In this document: positions 33,249 through 43,885 of the stretch, piece by piece | Layout of the letters: the number at the start of each line of letters is the position of its first letter | How positions within the stretch are numbered: position 1 is the first letter of the stretch | Assembly (NCBI GenBank): GCA_020726505.1 | Contig: JAHLEZ010000001.1 | Location: 6,798,131 to 6,862,130 of the forward strand | Length of the DNA stretch: 64,000 nucleotides | Origin: Leptodontidium sp. MPI-SDFR-AT-0119 | Lineage: Eukaryota; Ascomycota; Leotiomycetes; Helotiales; Leptodontidiaceae | Direction: 5' to 3' | Position numbers and translations under genes: made by a program | Notes under the pieces: model-generated | Databases searched by the model: none | Seen by the model: the letters and a program-made list of their open reading frames with translations, nothing else | What the model was told of the DNA's origin: nothing

Positions 33249-35108
33249 TTATGCAATTGCCTGTTCCTCTTTCCTCAGGCGGTCTATCGCTCTGCTGAAT
33301 GCATCTATCATCCCATCGTACATTATATAGTTGTTGCGGAATGTTGCTGTAAAGATTGCCCCGTCCCTGATCGGAAAGAGAGCAGATCGGAGCTCACGAG
33401 CCAACTGCTTTTGGTTCTCGAACTGTGGTGCAAATTCCGCAACGATGTCTTCAAATCCGTTTTTATCCATGTCCCCCAGCTTGTTTCGCGCAATTTCGGC
33501 GTACGTACCAGTGTACCATCCCCGCAGTCGGGTTGTAGATATCGGTCTCGTTCTTGTCTTTTTTGCCGTTGACCGACGTGGGCCAGAAGTTTCCCCAACA
33601 TCTTCGTAACCATAGCGAATGCACATCCATGTGAAGACATAGAAAAACGACTCGACATCGTGCCGGTATGTGTGGCCTTTTCCTTGAAGCACCTCGATTG
33701 CCATAAACTGCATGGTGCCAGTCCGGTGACTCGCTCCACTCGGCAGACTGTCCAACTCCTTCGCCAAGTCCAGGTCAATCAACATCCCTTTTGGGTCTCC
33801 CTTTGTGGCAGCTTCTGTGATAATGATATTGTTTTCGGAAATGTCTCGATGAAGAATCTTCCCATCCTCAAGAAGTGACTTGTGACCCCGGATAGCATCA
33901 CGCAACGCCTCTAAAAGCTCTCCAACTGAGCTGTATGCGTGGAGTGGCCTGCCCGCCGGGGAAACTACTAAGCAACAGTGGATCCGGTTGCCGTAAGTCT
34001 CACTCTCACAGCCTGCCAGACTGTCAGGTTCGGCTTCCTGAATGCTGTGATGGCTGGTTGTGTCTGGCTCGCGTTTTTCAGCGTCCACGATGATTTCCAC
34101 GTCTGCCACATTAGACCGACTCTCGATCGATCTGGATCTCTTCCCGCTATTGCCATCGACGAACCCTTCGTCTCTTTTTCTTTTCTGCCCAGAAGATGAG
34201 ATTGTAGTACTGCTTGTACTGATTCCCAGACCCGTCAAGCGAGCTGCACTGCTCCTTGACCTTCTTAGACTTCTTGTTCTCGAATACGCCTGGCTAGACT
34301 CCATACTATCGACCCAAGAGGCCTTGCTCGAGAGCTTCCGTGGTGCCCCAAATTTCATGCCTCTTCGGAAATGTGCGATGGTGTCCGGGTTCCCGTCGAT
34401 AGTAATCTGCTCATGATGGAACCACTCAGCAATGCCTTTGACTCCCCTTTCCTTGGCCAACTTCAATAAATCACCCTCTCGTTGCCGTTTATCAGACGGC
34501 CAAGCGAACTTCACCACATGCTCCCATTCTCCTGGGTCTCCTCTCCTTCCTCGATAGCATGTCGTTCCTCGGCACACTATAGCCTTTTGTGAGGCAATGG
34601 GGTGGTCCTCCTGAAAGATCCTCACTCCACGCACGACGATATACTTGCCGGTCGCATCACGCTTGATGAACGTATTCAACCCCAACTCCGCTTCCGTCAT
34701 CAGCGCATACCCAGCAATAACCCTGATGAATCGCTCTGGCTCCATATGGATATCGAACACCTCGGAGTTGTATGGACCAGATCTGTCGAACACCCAGAGC
34801 CGCATGAGGCTTCCACAGATCGTGAAACCAGGCACGAAGCGCCGATCCGGTTGACTTCCAAACACCTCGCGTGCATAACCGGCCAATTGTATCAGTGTTT
34901 TTGTGGCACGGTCCTCGGCAGGATTCTGTTTGTGTTCCCCAATGACCAGTACACTTGACCAGTCATGTTCGCTGTTCGAAAGGGTAACGTCGACGGAGGT
35001 GAGAAACATGTCAAGCTTGCGATCAGCCTCGGAACCCCTCAACACTTGGTTCGCTGATGTATAATACCTGCGGCTAAGTCTGCTAAGAACGGTGCTTTGG
35101 AACTTCAT
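33249..35108 (-). CDS. FunK1 fungal-type protein kinase
   Basis: A 619-residue uninterrupted frame shows the FunK1 order: SANQVLRGSEADRKLD, WSSVLVIGEHKQNPAEDRA, RRFVPGFTICGSLMRLWVFD, a long Ser/Arg-rich insert (residues about 270-330), then KILHRDISENNIIIT (catalytic loop HRDISENN), GMLIDLDLAKE (DLD in place of DFG), GTMQFMAIEVL (APE-like region) and HDVESFFYVFTWMC. These are the hallmarks of PF17667. FunK1 kinases are fungal expansions of unknown signalling role. The first ATG starts just before the conserved YTSANQVLRG; family members often have 150-250 more N-terminal residues, so an upstream exon may be missing or lost. Confidence 0.88.
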   Translation of the reverse strand: MKFQSTVLSRLSRRYYTSANQVLRGSEADRKLDMFLTSVDVTLSNSEHDWSSVLVIGEHKQNPAEDRATKTLIQLAGYAREVFGSQPDRRFVPGFTICGSLMRLWVFDRSGPYNSEVFDIHMEPERFIRVIAGYALMTEAELGLNTFIKRDATGKYIVVRGVRIFQEDHPIASQKAIVCRGTTCYRGRRGDPGEWEHVVKFAWPSDKRQREGDLLKLAKERGVKGIAEWFHHEQITIDGNPDTIAHFRRGMKFGAPRKLSSKASWVDSMESSQAYSRTRSLRRSRSSAARLTGLGISTSSTTISSSGQKRKRDEGFVDGNSGKRSRSIESRSNVADVEIIVDAEKREPDTTSHHSIQEAEPDSLAGCESETYGNRIHCCLVVSPAGRPLHAYSSVGELLEALRDAIRGHKSLLEDGKILHRDISENNIIITEAATKGDPKGMLIDLDLAKELDSLPSGASHRTGTMQFMAIEVLQGKGHTYRHDVESFFYVFTWMCIRYGYEDVGETSGPRRSTAKKTRTRPISTTRLRGWYTGTYAEIARNKLGDMDKNGFEDIVAEFAPQFENQKQLARELRSALFPIRDGAIFTATFRNNYIMYDGMIDAFSRAIDRLRKEEQAIA

Positions 35109-35770
35109 GAACCACTCAAAAATTCGACCTTGAATTGAGGGCTCTGGCCACCCACTCCAGTGACTCTCTGTTTCTTCACAAAATTGGATTTAACAATGGT
35201 TGAAGCAGTGTTGCAGAATTGATTAATGGTATTCGTTCCAGAGCAAAGAAATCCCACATGACATCTTCGCTTATATGGACTGCGAAAACACGCGTCCCAT
35301 GCCTTTTGAAGCTCGCTTTATTCCTAGATCTGAAGATATCAGGAAGATTATCTTGGAGGAGGCGGACGTGGCCAGAGAACAGTTGAGGATCTATGATGGA
35401 GAGACTAAACTTACGATGGCAGATGCTATCGAGTGAGGAGATTGCAGGTGTCGTGATCATGAACTAGAAATCTTTTGTAAGGAAACTCACTTTTGAGCCT
35501 TTGGTCACATATTTTATCGTATTTGTATAGCGGTGCCCATGCTAAAGAATGTAAGTTCAAAAACTCATAATAATGATAAGAAGCTCATTACTCCACTTGG
35601 CATTGTCCGACGAGTCCATCCGAGCGTCATTGAGTATGTTTACTTCACATACACAACTGAAGACCCCCTCCCCTAAGTAATCTGAAAACTTCCACCTCAC
35701 CACATTTCCAAAAGCACCTCATCCTCTCTCTCAAACTTCCAGCTTCGCCTGAAAGACAAGACAGGCTACG
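35109..35770. other. Spacer with a small plus-strand coding-like remnant
   Basis: On the plus strand 35227-35436 is open and reads KEIPHDIFAYMDCENTRPMP, EARFIPRSEDIRKIILEEAD and LRIYDGETKLTMADAIE before TGA. The composition is protein-like but I do not recognise it and there is no start codon. The rest shows nothing. Confidence 0.3.
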
Positions 35771-36442
35771 CTACGGGTAGTCCAAAGCGATGCGAGGTCT
35801 CGGCATCTCCAGCTTCTTGATATCCTCAAACCTCTCCTCCAACGTCTCCTCTGCAATTCTCGTCATGCCCCCTGGGTCCGTACCGCCCTGAGACTCGATA
35901 TAATCCCAGTATGGCGCACAAGTTTTCTCATCAATCCACTCTCCCGTCTCAATACTCACAACCCTTACATTCTCCTTCTTGCAGTTTCCAAAATACGTCT
36001 CGTCGATGTACTCTGCGTAGAAGCGCAACTCTTCGGGTACCAGGAGATCGACACTTTCCAGCCTTGGGAAGTTGAAGAACTCATGCTTGTAGTCGAACAT
36101 CCATTCCTCGTTGACTTCTTTCCCCTCATTGTCTACTAATTCAATGCGCAAATGCTTGATCGATTCTCTTGGAAGAAGAAAAAGCTTTGAAGCTTGCACG
36201 TGGATGATATCGTAATCAAAATTCACCCAGATATGGCGGCCTCTTGAGCCAACATTGAAATTCTTCTGGTAGGCGCAACATGCGCGGGACTCGCGACAAA
36301 CTCGGGTAACAGCTGGTACTAGACTAGGCGAATAAAATCCTTTGCCTAGCTTGACTCTGACAACGCGATTCTCAACTGCGAGGGCCCAGATCTCAGCGCG
36401 AAGTTCTAGGATGAGACGTGGGAAGGGGTGGAAAGTTGCCAT
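35771..36442 (-). CDS. 2EXR domain protein
   Basis: A single-exon 223-residue frame begins MATFHPFPRLILELRAEIWA, the 2EXR signature, with VTRVCRESRACCAYQKNF as the second block and HIWVNFDYDIIHV as the third. It ends at 35771 with an ordinary stop and has no internal disruption. It is a paralogue of 30494-31153 (the two share F-H-P-F, CRESR and WVNFD/WTNFHFD features but are well diverged). Function is unknown for the family. Confidence 0.87.
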   Translation of the reverse strand: MATFHPFPRLILELRAEIWALAVENRVVRVKLGKGFYSPSLVPAVTRVCRESRACCAYQKNFNVGSRGRHIWVNFDYDIIHVQASKLFLLPRESIKHLRIELVDNEGKEVNEEWMFDYKHEFFNFPRLESVDLLVPEELRFYAEYIDETYFGNCKKENVRVVSIETGEWIDEKTCAPYWDYIESQGGTDPGGMTRIAEETLEERFEDIKKLEMPRPRIALDYP

Positions 36443-36873
36443 ATTGATTCGTTCTGTCGGTTTAGATACTGTTCTAAGGGGTGGGAAAGGTGTTTCAATA
36501 TTTGTTCAAAGGCATATTATGCCAGTCGGCTGGTTCTTCCGTCGGGAATAGACCTTTCATTGATAACTATCAAAGTTACGTTCTCAAAATCGATCAGTGA
36601 AGAGATTTTCATACCCCTGGAAGATAATCGATACTGACGTCACTACCAAGATATTCTTGACTCATCGTAATTGGCCAGATGATAGTCATTATTCTATTGG
36701 CGCGCTTACCGCAGTTTCATTTACACTCTTCTGGATCGCTTATTCATGTTATGCTTATCGGATTCAAGTACTGAAACTTGCTCAAACATTGATAGTAAAA
36801 GAATACTGAAATTGAGATTTGTGTGCTATGTTTCGAAATTTTTACAAGAATGGAAAATACATAAAGTGCTACT
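36443..36873. other. Intergenic spacer
   Basis: It holds the promoter side of the 2EXR gene and the downstream side of the chitinase-tail gene. A 70-codon open frame (36597-36809, +) has one hydrophobic stretch but no other support. Confidence 0.4.
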
Positions 36874-37464
36874 CTATAACATGATCCTAGTCATATTGCC
36901 ATAAATAGCACCGGAGATTTCTCCCTCTATCCAACTACACTGTCTACTCAAGAATTGGCAATCTATCCCGCATAATGGGGCCTTTCCCTTTACTTTCAGA
37001 GTGTCAATCCTATCCAAATCCTTCTTGATTGGGCCCAATTGATTCAAGTCTTCGCTCTTGATGTTCCGCCTGTACGTTGCGATTTCCTTGAAAGGACGTA
37101 CATTCACGCCCCCCAACAGCATACCAAAGATCGTTACTAAAGCATTACCTGGCTCAACAACCACGCTGTAAATGCCGACAGCAAGATTTCCAAGCTCGCC
37201 ACTGATGTTAATGATAGTACGTAGCAGACCACCACCAATACTGCCAGCGGCTCCACCTGCTAGCGGAATGAACATCAGGAAAGCTGTGACGAAGTTCAGA
37301 ATCATGTTTTTTCGTTCTTGTTCGAGGATTTTGTTGGCAGTTTCAATGACTTGGTTCATGTTCGTGATTGCAAACTGCATCATGAGAGCAGGCAAAGACC
37401 CGGAGTCAGCGATATCCATGCGAGAAACGGAGAATATGTCGGCGTTAGTGCTTTGGGACTCCAT
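36874..37464 (-). pseudogene. Orphan C-terminal domain of a killer-toxin-like chitinase (GH18)
   Basis: The 196-residue frame contains ILEQERKNMILNFVTAFLMF, IPLAGGAAGSIGGGLLRTII, GELGNLAVGIYSVVVEPGNA and LVTIFGMLLGGVNVRPFKEI. This helical, glycine-rich module with a conserved ALxTIFGxLLGG is, from memory, the C-terminal region of large fungal subgroup-C GH18 chitinases. No GH18 catalytic motif (DxxDxDxE), LysM or chitin-binding domain occurs upstream on this strand, and the frame opens only about 10 codons before the conserved region. It is therefore most likely a detached 3' fragment; an independent small gene is possible because the frame has a Met start and no stops. Confidence 0.5.
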
Positions 37465-38951
37465 TCGGGTCTTTTTTACGACCTAGGATCGTACCCCTGA
37501 TATAGTCGAATAGCTGAATTGGCCTCCAACCAATTCATCTGTGACGACTCGTGTATTAAGCGAGTACTGCAAGGTAGGGAATAGCTTTACTACCCGGCCA
37601 GCGGCCCCAAAAGGGTACATGAATTGGTTGGGGGCAGATGGAGGAGGAGGAGGAGGAGGGGATGGGCGAGGGTTCTTATAGCTCGCGAAAGCGGAACCGG
37701 GCTCGAGCGCGGGCCAACACCACAGCCCAGATTATATAATTAATTCCTAGCGAACTCCTCTGGTTTCATGAAGATGAGAAGAGAAGTTCATTAATCTAAT
37801 GGACTCGATTATCGATCGTAACGTAACGTAAAGAACAAGTCGAGCCAACGCACATTTTACAATTTTATATACTACTCTCACCGACATAGCTTAAGCATAG
37901 CGATTAGGTATATATAAACAACAAGTTGGTAAGAGGCGAGGGGCAGGAGTCTTCGAAAGGATTTGCAGAAGGCTGGGTCGAATGGGCTGGATCGTAATGC
38001 TGCAAGTGGTTAAGAAAGCCCACGAATTAGGCCAACTTCCTGGGTTTGAGGTAGCTCTGTTCATTCGTCGGCGGGGCCGGGTCACCTCATACCGTTCAAT
38101 CGATGACGAAACTTAGTAGCCAGTGAAGGCAGAAATTGTAAGTTGAACTGGCATCGAACCCGCATGTAACTAATCCGTATCATCCTGGATTTCGCGTACC
38201 ATATGCCGACGAATCTTCTACCGCGTCACTTCGAGGTAGAGCAGCATGTTCCGGTCCAATAAGACGGTTTGGGCACCTCGTTCCCAAGTAAAAGATACTA
38301 CTTGGTAAACCATCAATGAGAAATCAATTCCACTCTATTTGTTCGATGTGGTGAGTATACCAAGTAATAAGGAGGAGAGAATGTAAAGCAAATCATACAG
38401 TAGCGACGGTTATAATAGATAGCATCTCTCCATAAGACTTAATGGAAAGAGTTCCTCTGCATTTGATACAATTGATTTATATTTCTTGCTCGGCGTTGAT
38501 ACTGATCCGAAATAGTATCGCACTTGATGCTTCGCTGCGAATGCTCGTTATACTCTTCTCCCCTTTCTAAAGTTTACGGTCAAAGAGTTCTTTTTTAGCT
38601 TTTTTACGTTTTCTTCAGTTCCCCTCTACCGCTTGTGAAGGAATGAGTTTGGAAGGGTGTTCTAGAATTGGGCACACCTTGCCCAACGTGGCGGGACGAC
38701 ACCACGCTTAAGAGTACCTAAGGTCATGAAAGTCGAAGAGCCAGCCGCGTAATATACTATAGTATTTATTCATTATCGTGAATTTCAAGTACAATATTTA
38801 GAAAAATCCCATCCTCAAGCCGCCGTAATAAAATCGAAGTCAACGGCTTGCTGCTTTTCGCTCTTGGAATTCCAAGACCCACGCTAGGCTTCGTAGGCGA
38901 AACGGATGCGTGGAATTAGCCTTCTTGGGGATATAGCTTGCTTGAGGAAGC
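37465..38951. other. Long gene-poor spacer
   Basis: No gene is supported in about 1.5 kb. Items seen are a short GGA repeat near 37638-37660 and, on the minus strand at 38150-38160, GGTTCGATGCC, which fits the Pol III B-box consensus, with a weak A-box-like sequence about 40 bases upstream; a full tRNA cannot be folded. Confidence 0.45.
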
Positions 38952-39207
38952 TGTCGGTGCAGTACCGGTTCATGTACCACGCCGCATGTGTGAATATATT
39001 CCAATGCGAGTATGGCGACAGAGTAATAAATGTATGGTTCAAAATCTGTGTATTTTCTAAGAGAGTGCGAGGAGAGCCAGACTATATACTACGAAACCCC
39101 ACCGAATCTCCACCGAAACTAGTCCGGCTAAGCTCTAACCCCTAACTTTGACCCGCACCCCCTTTTCCGGACCGAAGTATGCTCATGCAGGGACCTGTGG
39201 ACCAACA
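38952..39207 (+). repeat. LTR-B solo LTR with 5-bp target duplication
   Basis: This 256-bp copy runs from TGTCGGTGCAG to GACCAACA and is flanked on both sides by GAAGC (38947-38951 and 39208-39212). TG...CA ends plus a 5-bp duplication identify a solo LTR formed by recombination between the two LTRs of a retrotransposon. Confidence 0.92.
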
Positions 39208-39250
39208 GAAGCAATGCTAGTCTGGTCAGCTAATATTCGCAATGCACCAT

Positions 39251-39989
39251 CTAGTTGCTCCTTACATTTATCAAACTCTCAAACGACCCTTTTAGAGTAC
39301 ATGAGATGAAATCAATCGCGTCCATAGACCATTTCTCATCATCTGGGGTGAGGTGATAGCGAGAAAGCATCATTTCTTCTATAATTTCAGCCAAAATTAG
39401 AAAATCCAATAGAACCTGTGAGAGTTTAGGGCTCTCATATAGTCCATCATACTTGAGCTCTCGAGGATCTAGGACTTTGACGAGTAGATCAGCATAAACT
39501 GTGTAGCAAATGTGGGAAAAACCAACCAAGTTTGATATCTCCATTAAGAGACAACCGGATGTTTTCCTGCGAGAGGTCTTTGCACGAAAGTATCAGCGAC
39601 GAGATAAAAGCCACGCCCTTTAGAACCTATATTATCAGCCATTGCGTGTGTTCGTGAGTGAGGGTATCTGGTACCTCGGTAAGTATTGTTGCTATCTCTC
39701 GCTCTTCTAGTTCATATTTCTGGAATTCCAACTAAGCGAAAGAGACGTCAAGGTGTTCCATGACAAGAAAAATCCTATTATTAAAACAATAGATCTCTTC
39801 GATGGCTGCGATGTTTGGATGCTTGATCTGGGGAAGGATTGGCGGGTCCCCTAAAACTTCAAAAGGAGAAACCTCTCGAATATCGGCAAGCTGGAAGGAC
39901 GATACTTTGCGCAGGGTTAATGTGGTCTGGCCAAGATGTCGAATGTAGCTATAGTTATCCCACGGATTCTTGAGTAACACCCTAAGCAC
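39251..39989 (-). pseudogene. Ser/Thr protein kinase relic
   Basis: The minus strand encodes KNPWDNYSYIRHLGQTTLTL, PPILPQIKHPNIAAIEEIYC, NNRIFLVMEHLDVSFA, then after stops VLKGVAFISSLILSCKDLSQ ENIRLSLNGDIKL and SMDAIDFISCTL. The hinge (VMEHLD), the catalytic-loop region (CKDLSQENI in place of HRDLxxxN) and the following GDIKL are recognisable. Stops after DVSFA and before VLKGV break it, and the HRD histidine and the DFG aspartate are not intact. It is a decayed or pseudokinase gene. Confidence 0.6.
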
Positions 39990-40558
39990 ACTTCAGAGTC
40001 TCTAGGGAGTTCCTGAATCTGTCGAACTTGAAGGAGCCTCGTCAGTATCATCAGATGGGCGGCGCCAAAAGGCTTGAACCCTTCGCAAATGACGGAGTAC
40101 TGGTTGGCTTATTGTATTAATAACGGGGAATTGCTTACTGTCTTTTAGGAGACTTCTCAATCTTCTTGGAGAGTATTATAACCGAGAATGCATAAAGCAC
40201 GAGATCCGTAGTTGTTGCCAGCCGTTTTGTGGTGCTTGTCACTAGTCTCAGGTGGATATTTTAAGCGAGGTGGTCACTTTGACCATTAACATTCGAATAG
40301 GTTTGATCACCACCTCTTTACTCGCAAGCCTTCTGAGCAAAGGCAAACTCGATCTGGGAACCACGGCATTCCTGACCTATGGTTGTGGAGAACGGTTTGC
40401 TAAGGCCGATTACACGCAGACGAAGCCAGAGCAACACTACGTGCGGTAAGCCAACCTGTGGAGCTTTGCACATTTGACTAGTACAATATTTGACAAAGCG
40501 CAAACCGTTGCCCACAGTTAGAGAGAGGAAGACAAGTGCTAACTTGGATTGAGTTGCT
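39990..40558. other. Intergenic spacer
   Basis: No gene is recognised. Open frames at 40252-40449 (+) and 40318-40632 (-) oppose each other and show no domain. Confidence 0.4.
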
Positions 40559-40855
40559 CTAATTACAGAAGTTCCAATTACAAATAAACGATGCACAAAG
40601 GGACAAAACAAGTGTGCAACAAAGAGCACCAAAACTCAGCCCTACGATATGCCCATTCGAAACTTTGATACCAACGATATCGCGCAAGTCCCATGACGCC
40701 TGTTTTGTGAAGATTATAGGGAGCATAAGGAAAGAGTAGGTAGCAATGCTCCAGAAAACAACAAAACCCTTCAGTAGTATGCCAGAGGGGCGAAAGCGCT
40801 GCATAAAAGTACAGTAATGAGAAGAGACTATAGCTGCTATAGTGAGAATAAGCAT
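40559..40855 (-). pseudogene. Multi-pass membrane protein fragment
   Basis: The frame encodes three hydrophobic segments: LILTIAAIVSSHYCTF, GILLKGFVVFWSIATYSFLM and VGLSFGALCCTLVLSLCASF, joined by a polar loop SWDLRDIVGIKVSNGHI. Composition and spacing look like the last spans of a transporter or channel-like protein, but no family is recognised and no upstream exon is evident: the previous gene ends at 40979 on the same strand. It is probably a 3' fragment. Confidence 0.35.
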
Positions 40856-40978
40856 AACTGTAGATACAATTGCCTAGGCTAGCGATGTATGGGTTATTCT
40901 AGAGGCAATGCCCTTGAGAGCATATATATCCTTGATTCTCGTCGCAGACCCCAGAGGAATATTCAGCGTCGCGAGGTA

Positions 40979-42708
40979 TCATACTCGACCTTTCTGGAGT
41001 CTTCTTTCTTCGATCGTCCTTCTCAGCTCCTCTTCTCTCGATTCAAGAGCCTGCAATTGCTGTAGACGCTCTTTTCTCTCTCTGATCTGCGCCATCTCAT
41101 TCTCCAGCTGTCTTAGTTCTTCGTCTTCTTTTGTCGGTGCCGAATCTGGAAATCTTGTGGCTCCACTTGCCGGCTGTTCTGTCGAGATAGGAAATTCCGC
41201 AGGTTGTGTGGACGTGTATCTCTCACCAGTTTCCCAGGGAGATGCGAAAGTGGATGAGGTTGGTACTGCCAGTGCTCCACCGTCCAAATTCGTACTTGTG
41301 GGCTGTATAGGTAAATTTATGGGACTTCTAGCATCCGCGTTGAGTTCATGTCGTATCGATGCAGGATTATGGTTATCGAACTCGTGAAAGTTGCCTCCGG
41401 GTGTTCCAGCTGCAGGGTGCTGATCCAGCTCATGCACCGAGACTATATCACCCAGTCCATTTTGACCATAGTCGTCTGGACCCTGTGGATATTGCGAAGG
41501 ATCGTTCTTGATTTGTACTATGGTTGGTATGTGCTCTGGAAGACCTCCGTCATCTTGTTCCTGGATATGTGATTCATTTGCTTGACGCGAATTGCGAGAC
41601 CGGCGACGATACAGGACGATCAATATCGCAATTGCAATAACAGCGAGGGGAACTGCAACACCAATCCCAATTTTCGCAGAAGAGGGAAGGCCGCCTGAAC
41701 TGGAAGGGCCAGCTCCGTCATTTGTGGTATTTTCGTTGATAGATTCTACCGGAGCCAGGGAACTGGATGAGGTAGTACCACCACCTGCAGAAGTGCTCGT
41801 TACAGTCTCGACCGACTGGATCGGGGTGGAACTGCTGGACGAGCTCATATCACTAACAGCACTCGTGGTTGGTGTGAAAGAAGGAATTGGTGTGAACGAA
41901 GGAATCGTCGTAGACGCCTCATTATTCAATGTGCTCGCACTGGAAGGAATCGATGTGGCAGTCGCAGGAGGAGGTATGATGTTTAGGGTGCTTTTAGCAC
42001 CGCAATCGGCAAGAGATAGGCCATTGGGACAGCAGCCAGCATCGGTACAATAAGAGCTGGCAGGGCAGTACTCTATGAAAGTTAGCCTGACTTCGTTTGC
42101 ATGAGTGCCAATGACGCACTTCCGTTCGAGCAGCAAGTCTCTCCAGTACTTGGGTTATAGCAGGTTGGAAAAGCAACACATTCAATGTTTCCTGGACCAC
42201 ACGATCTTTCGCAAGTCGCTGGAGCTGTGACTGGTACGCAGACTTCCGTTTGACGCTCAAAAATTCCTTTCATTGCCATCATAGCCACGCGTTGGCCAGA
42301 TGTCAGGAGTGAAGCAACTGATGTGGATATCCCCTCGGCGCTCCCGCAGCCAGTGCCATATGTTAGGTGTTGAGATCCAGATTGTTCTGGTTCTGTAGAT
42401 ATTCCTTCAAGAATACTGTGGTGGCACAACCTAATATACCAGTCTCTCAGCGCTTCCTGGTCAGCAATGGCGCCACAGCTCTTTTCACAAGTGAGAGTTC
42501 TGTTGGTGGTGGCATTCTGCCCAAGAGGCGCTAGTCGTAAGTCGGCACAGAAGCAGTCCAAAGCAACATGTAGTGATCGCGACGGGGAACATTTGCGACG
42601 GACATCGTGAAAGGTTCTACATCTCGACGCGCAGTCCGGGAAAGAGGAGCACGAAAGATCCATTAGGCTCTCTGCAGGGTGTGCGGAAGTCGCTCGTGGT
42701 CCAGACAC
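40979..42708 (-). CDS. Type I membrane protein with Cys-rich ectodomain
   Basis: Two exons join in frame, about 42708-42120 and 42072-40979, with donor GTGCGT and acceptor ATAG giving [20 protein letters not shown]. The ectodomain has many paired cysteines ([54 protein letters not shown]). A Ser/Thr-rich stalk follows, then one membrane span ([20 protein letters not shown]) with YRRRSRNSR as the cytoplasmic stop-transfer, and a C-terminal coiled coil ([18 protein letters not shown]). The layout is that of a cell-wall or cell-surface sensor-like protein; similar fungal proteins have been labelled prp4 CRoW-domain proteins, a name I give only tentatively. The signal-peptide exon should lie upstream of 42708 and is not resolved. 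Confidence 0.78.
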
Positions 42709-43599
42709 AGCAGCGGCAGCTTGAGCGTGGTTTCAACAATCGATCAGAAAAACACAAGATATCGATAACATCGGCTGCTAAAGGGCCTTCAAGGAAGTCA
42801 ACCAGAAAGCGTAATCTTCTTTGCATGGAAGAGCATAGCCTTGTCATAGAGACACTTGGAGAGGTTAGCCTACAAGCCTCTAATTGTTGTGTAACCCTCC
42901 AAACGCTGAGGAGAGACCTGTTGATTGGACTGACACCTGACTCTAAAATAAATATCAATAGTTCCAGCTGAGGCTGAGGAGAGACCTGTTGATTGGACCG
43001 ACACCTGACTCCAAAGAAAATATCAATAGTTCCAGCTAAGGTTGTGTAGTACCAATCCAATGAGTGCTCGCCAATTGAAATCCGTGCATGATAGATTCGA
43101 TCGAAGAGTGGTCAACGGGAAGCAAGGCAAGCCTTGCTGCTCCTTCGCCATACTCGGTAAGGCTGGGCTGCCCATACAACAACTCTACTATCTATATGAA
43201 ACTGCCCCTTTCCGTGAATGCCAACAAAAACCAACATTTAAGCTTCGAAATGGGGGAACCTAAATTCGCTGTTTGGGGCTGCATTTGGGGGCGGGGGTGA
43301 GGGAGAATCGCATATACCCAACCAAACCGTACAATTCTATATTTTTACTGTCTCTCATTCACGAAGCTCTAGATTTCATGCAAGCTGTCAAAACATGAGG
43401 ATCTGCCATAAGAGATGAGACGAGGAGTGGGCTGCAATGGCTGCAAGCTCCACGGCAACCACTGAACGATATTGATGTCCGAGAGGGACCTGATAAGATT
43501 GACATGTGGAGACCGAGTTTACCAAGCAGCAGAAACAATGTAGGTCCCGTAGATCGGTTTATGGGAACGGCATTCAAGACAGAAGCGGGGGCTCGCTGC
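42709..43599. other. Spacer with a two-unit tandem repeat
   Basis: This region should hold the missing first exon and promoter of the membrane protein. Apart from the tandem repeat at 42905-43040, I see no gene. Confidence 0.4.
42905..43040. repeat. Tandem duplication, 68-bp unit x2
   Basis: Units 42905-42972 and 42973-43040 both begin GCTGAGGAGAGACCTGTTG and end in TCAATAGTTCCAGCT plus three or four bases, differing at a few positions. Confidence 0.9.
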
Positions 43600-43885
43600 A
43601 CTAGCGCGCTTGTGCACCATTCCGAGCTTTCGCTGGAGCTTCGTCTCTCCTTTCCACCAACAACAACAAACAATTGTCAACCTCCACCACAACTCCAGAT
43701 TCGCGTCGCAGATTTTATATCGATTCAAGAAGGTCCAAATACCTCATTTCTGGAGTTTGGCGATCTGCGGAGCTGATTCGACGCCTCTGACGCGTTTGGC
43801 GCAAGTCGAGTTCACTTTTCTCCGACAACTCTACAACTACCCCTCTACAACTCTTCTTCTCAACCAACCTCAAATTCCGTGACAG
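43600..43885 (+). repeat. Inverted duplicate of the ESS1 upstream region
   Basis: About 280 bases match the minus strand of 48755-49020: shared blocks include AACAATTGTCAACCTCCACC, ACAACTCCAGATTCGCGTCG, AAATACCTCATTTCT and TTCAAATTCCGTGA, the last close to CTCAAATTCCGTGA here. Identity drops outside. The copy at 48.8-49.0 kb lies 120-390 bp upstream of the ESS1 start, so this is a duplicated promoter or 5' region without the gene. Confidence 0.85.

Noticed and set aside
38906..39145. Repeated open frame of about 60-100 codons found in LTR-B copies
   Set aside because: It is contained in solo LTRs, has no start context or domain, and differs between copies; noted as a finding but not called a gene.
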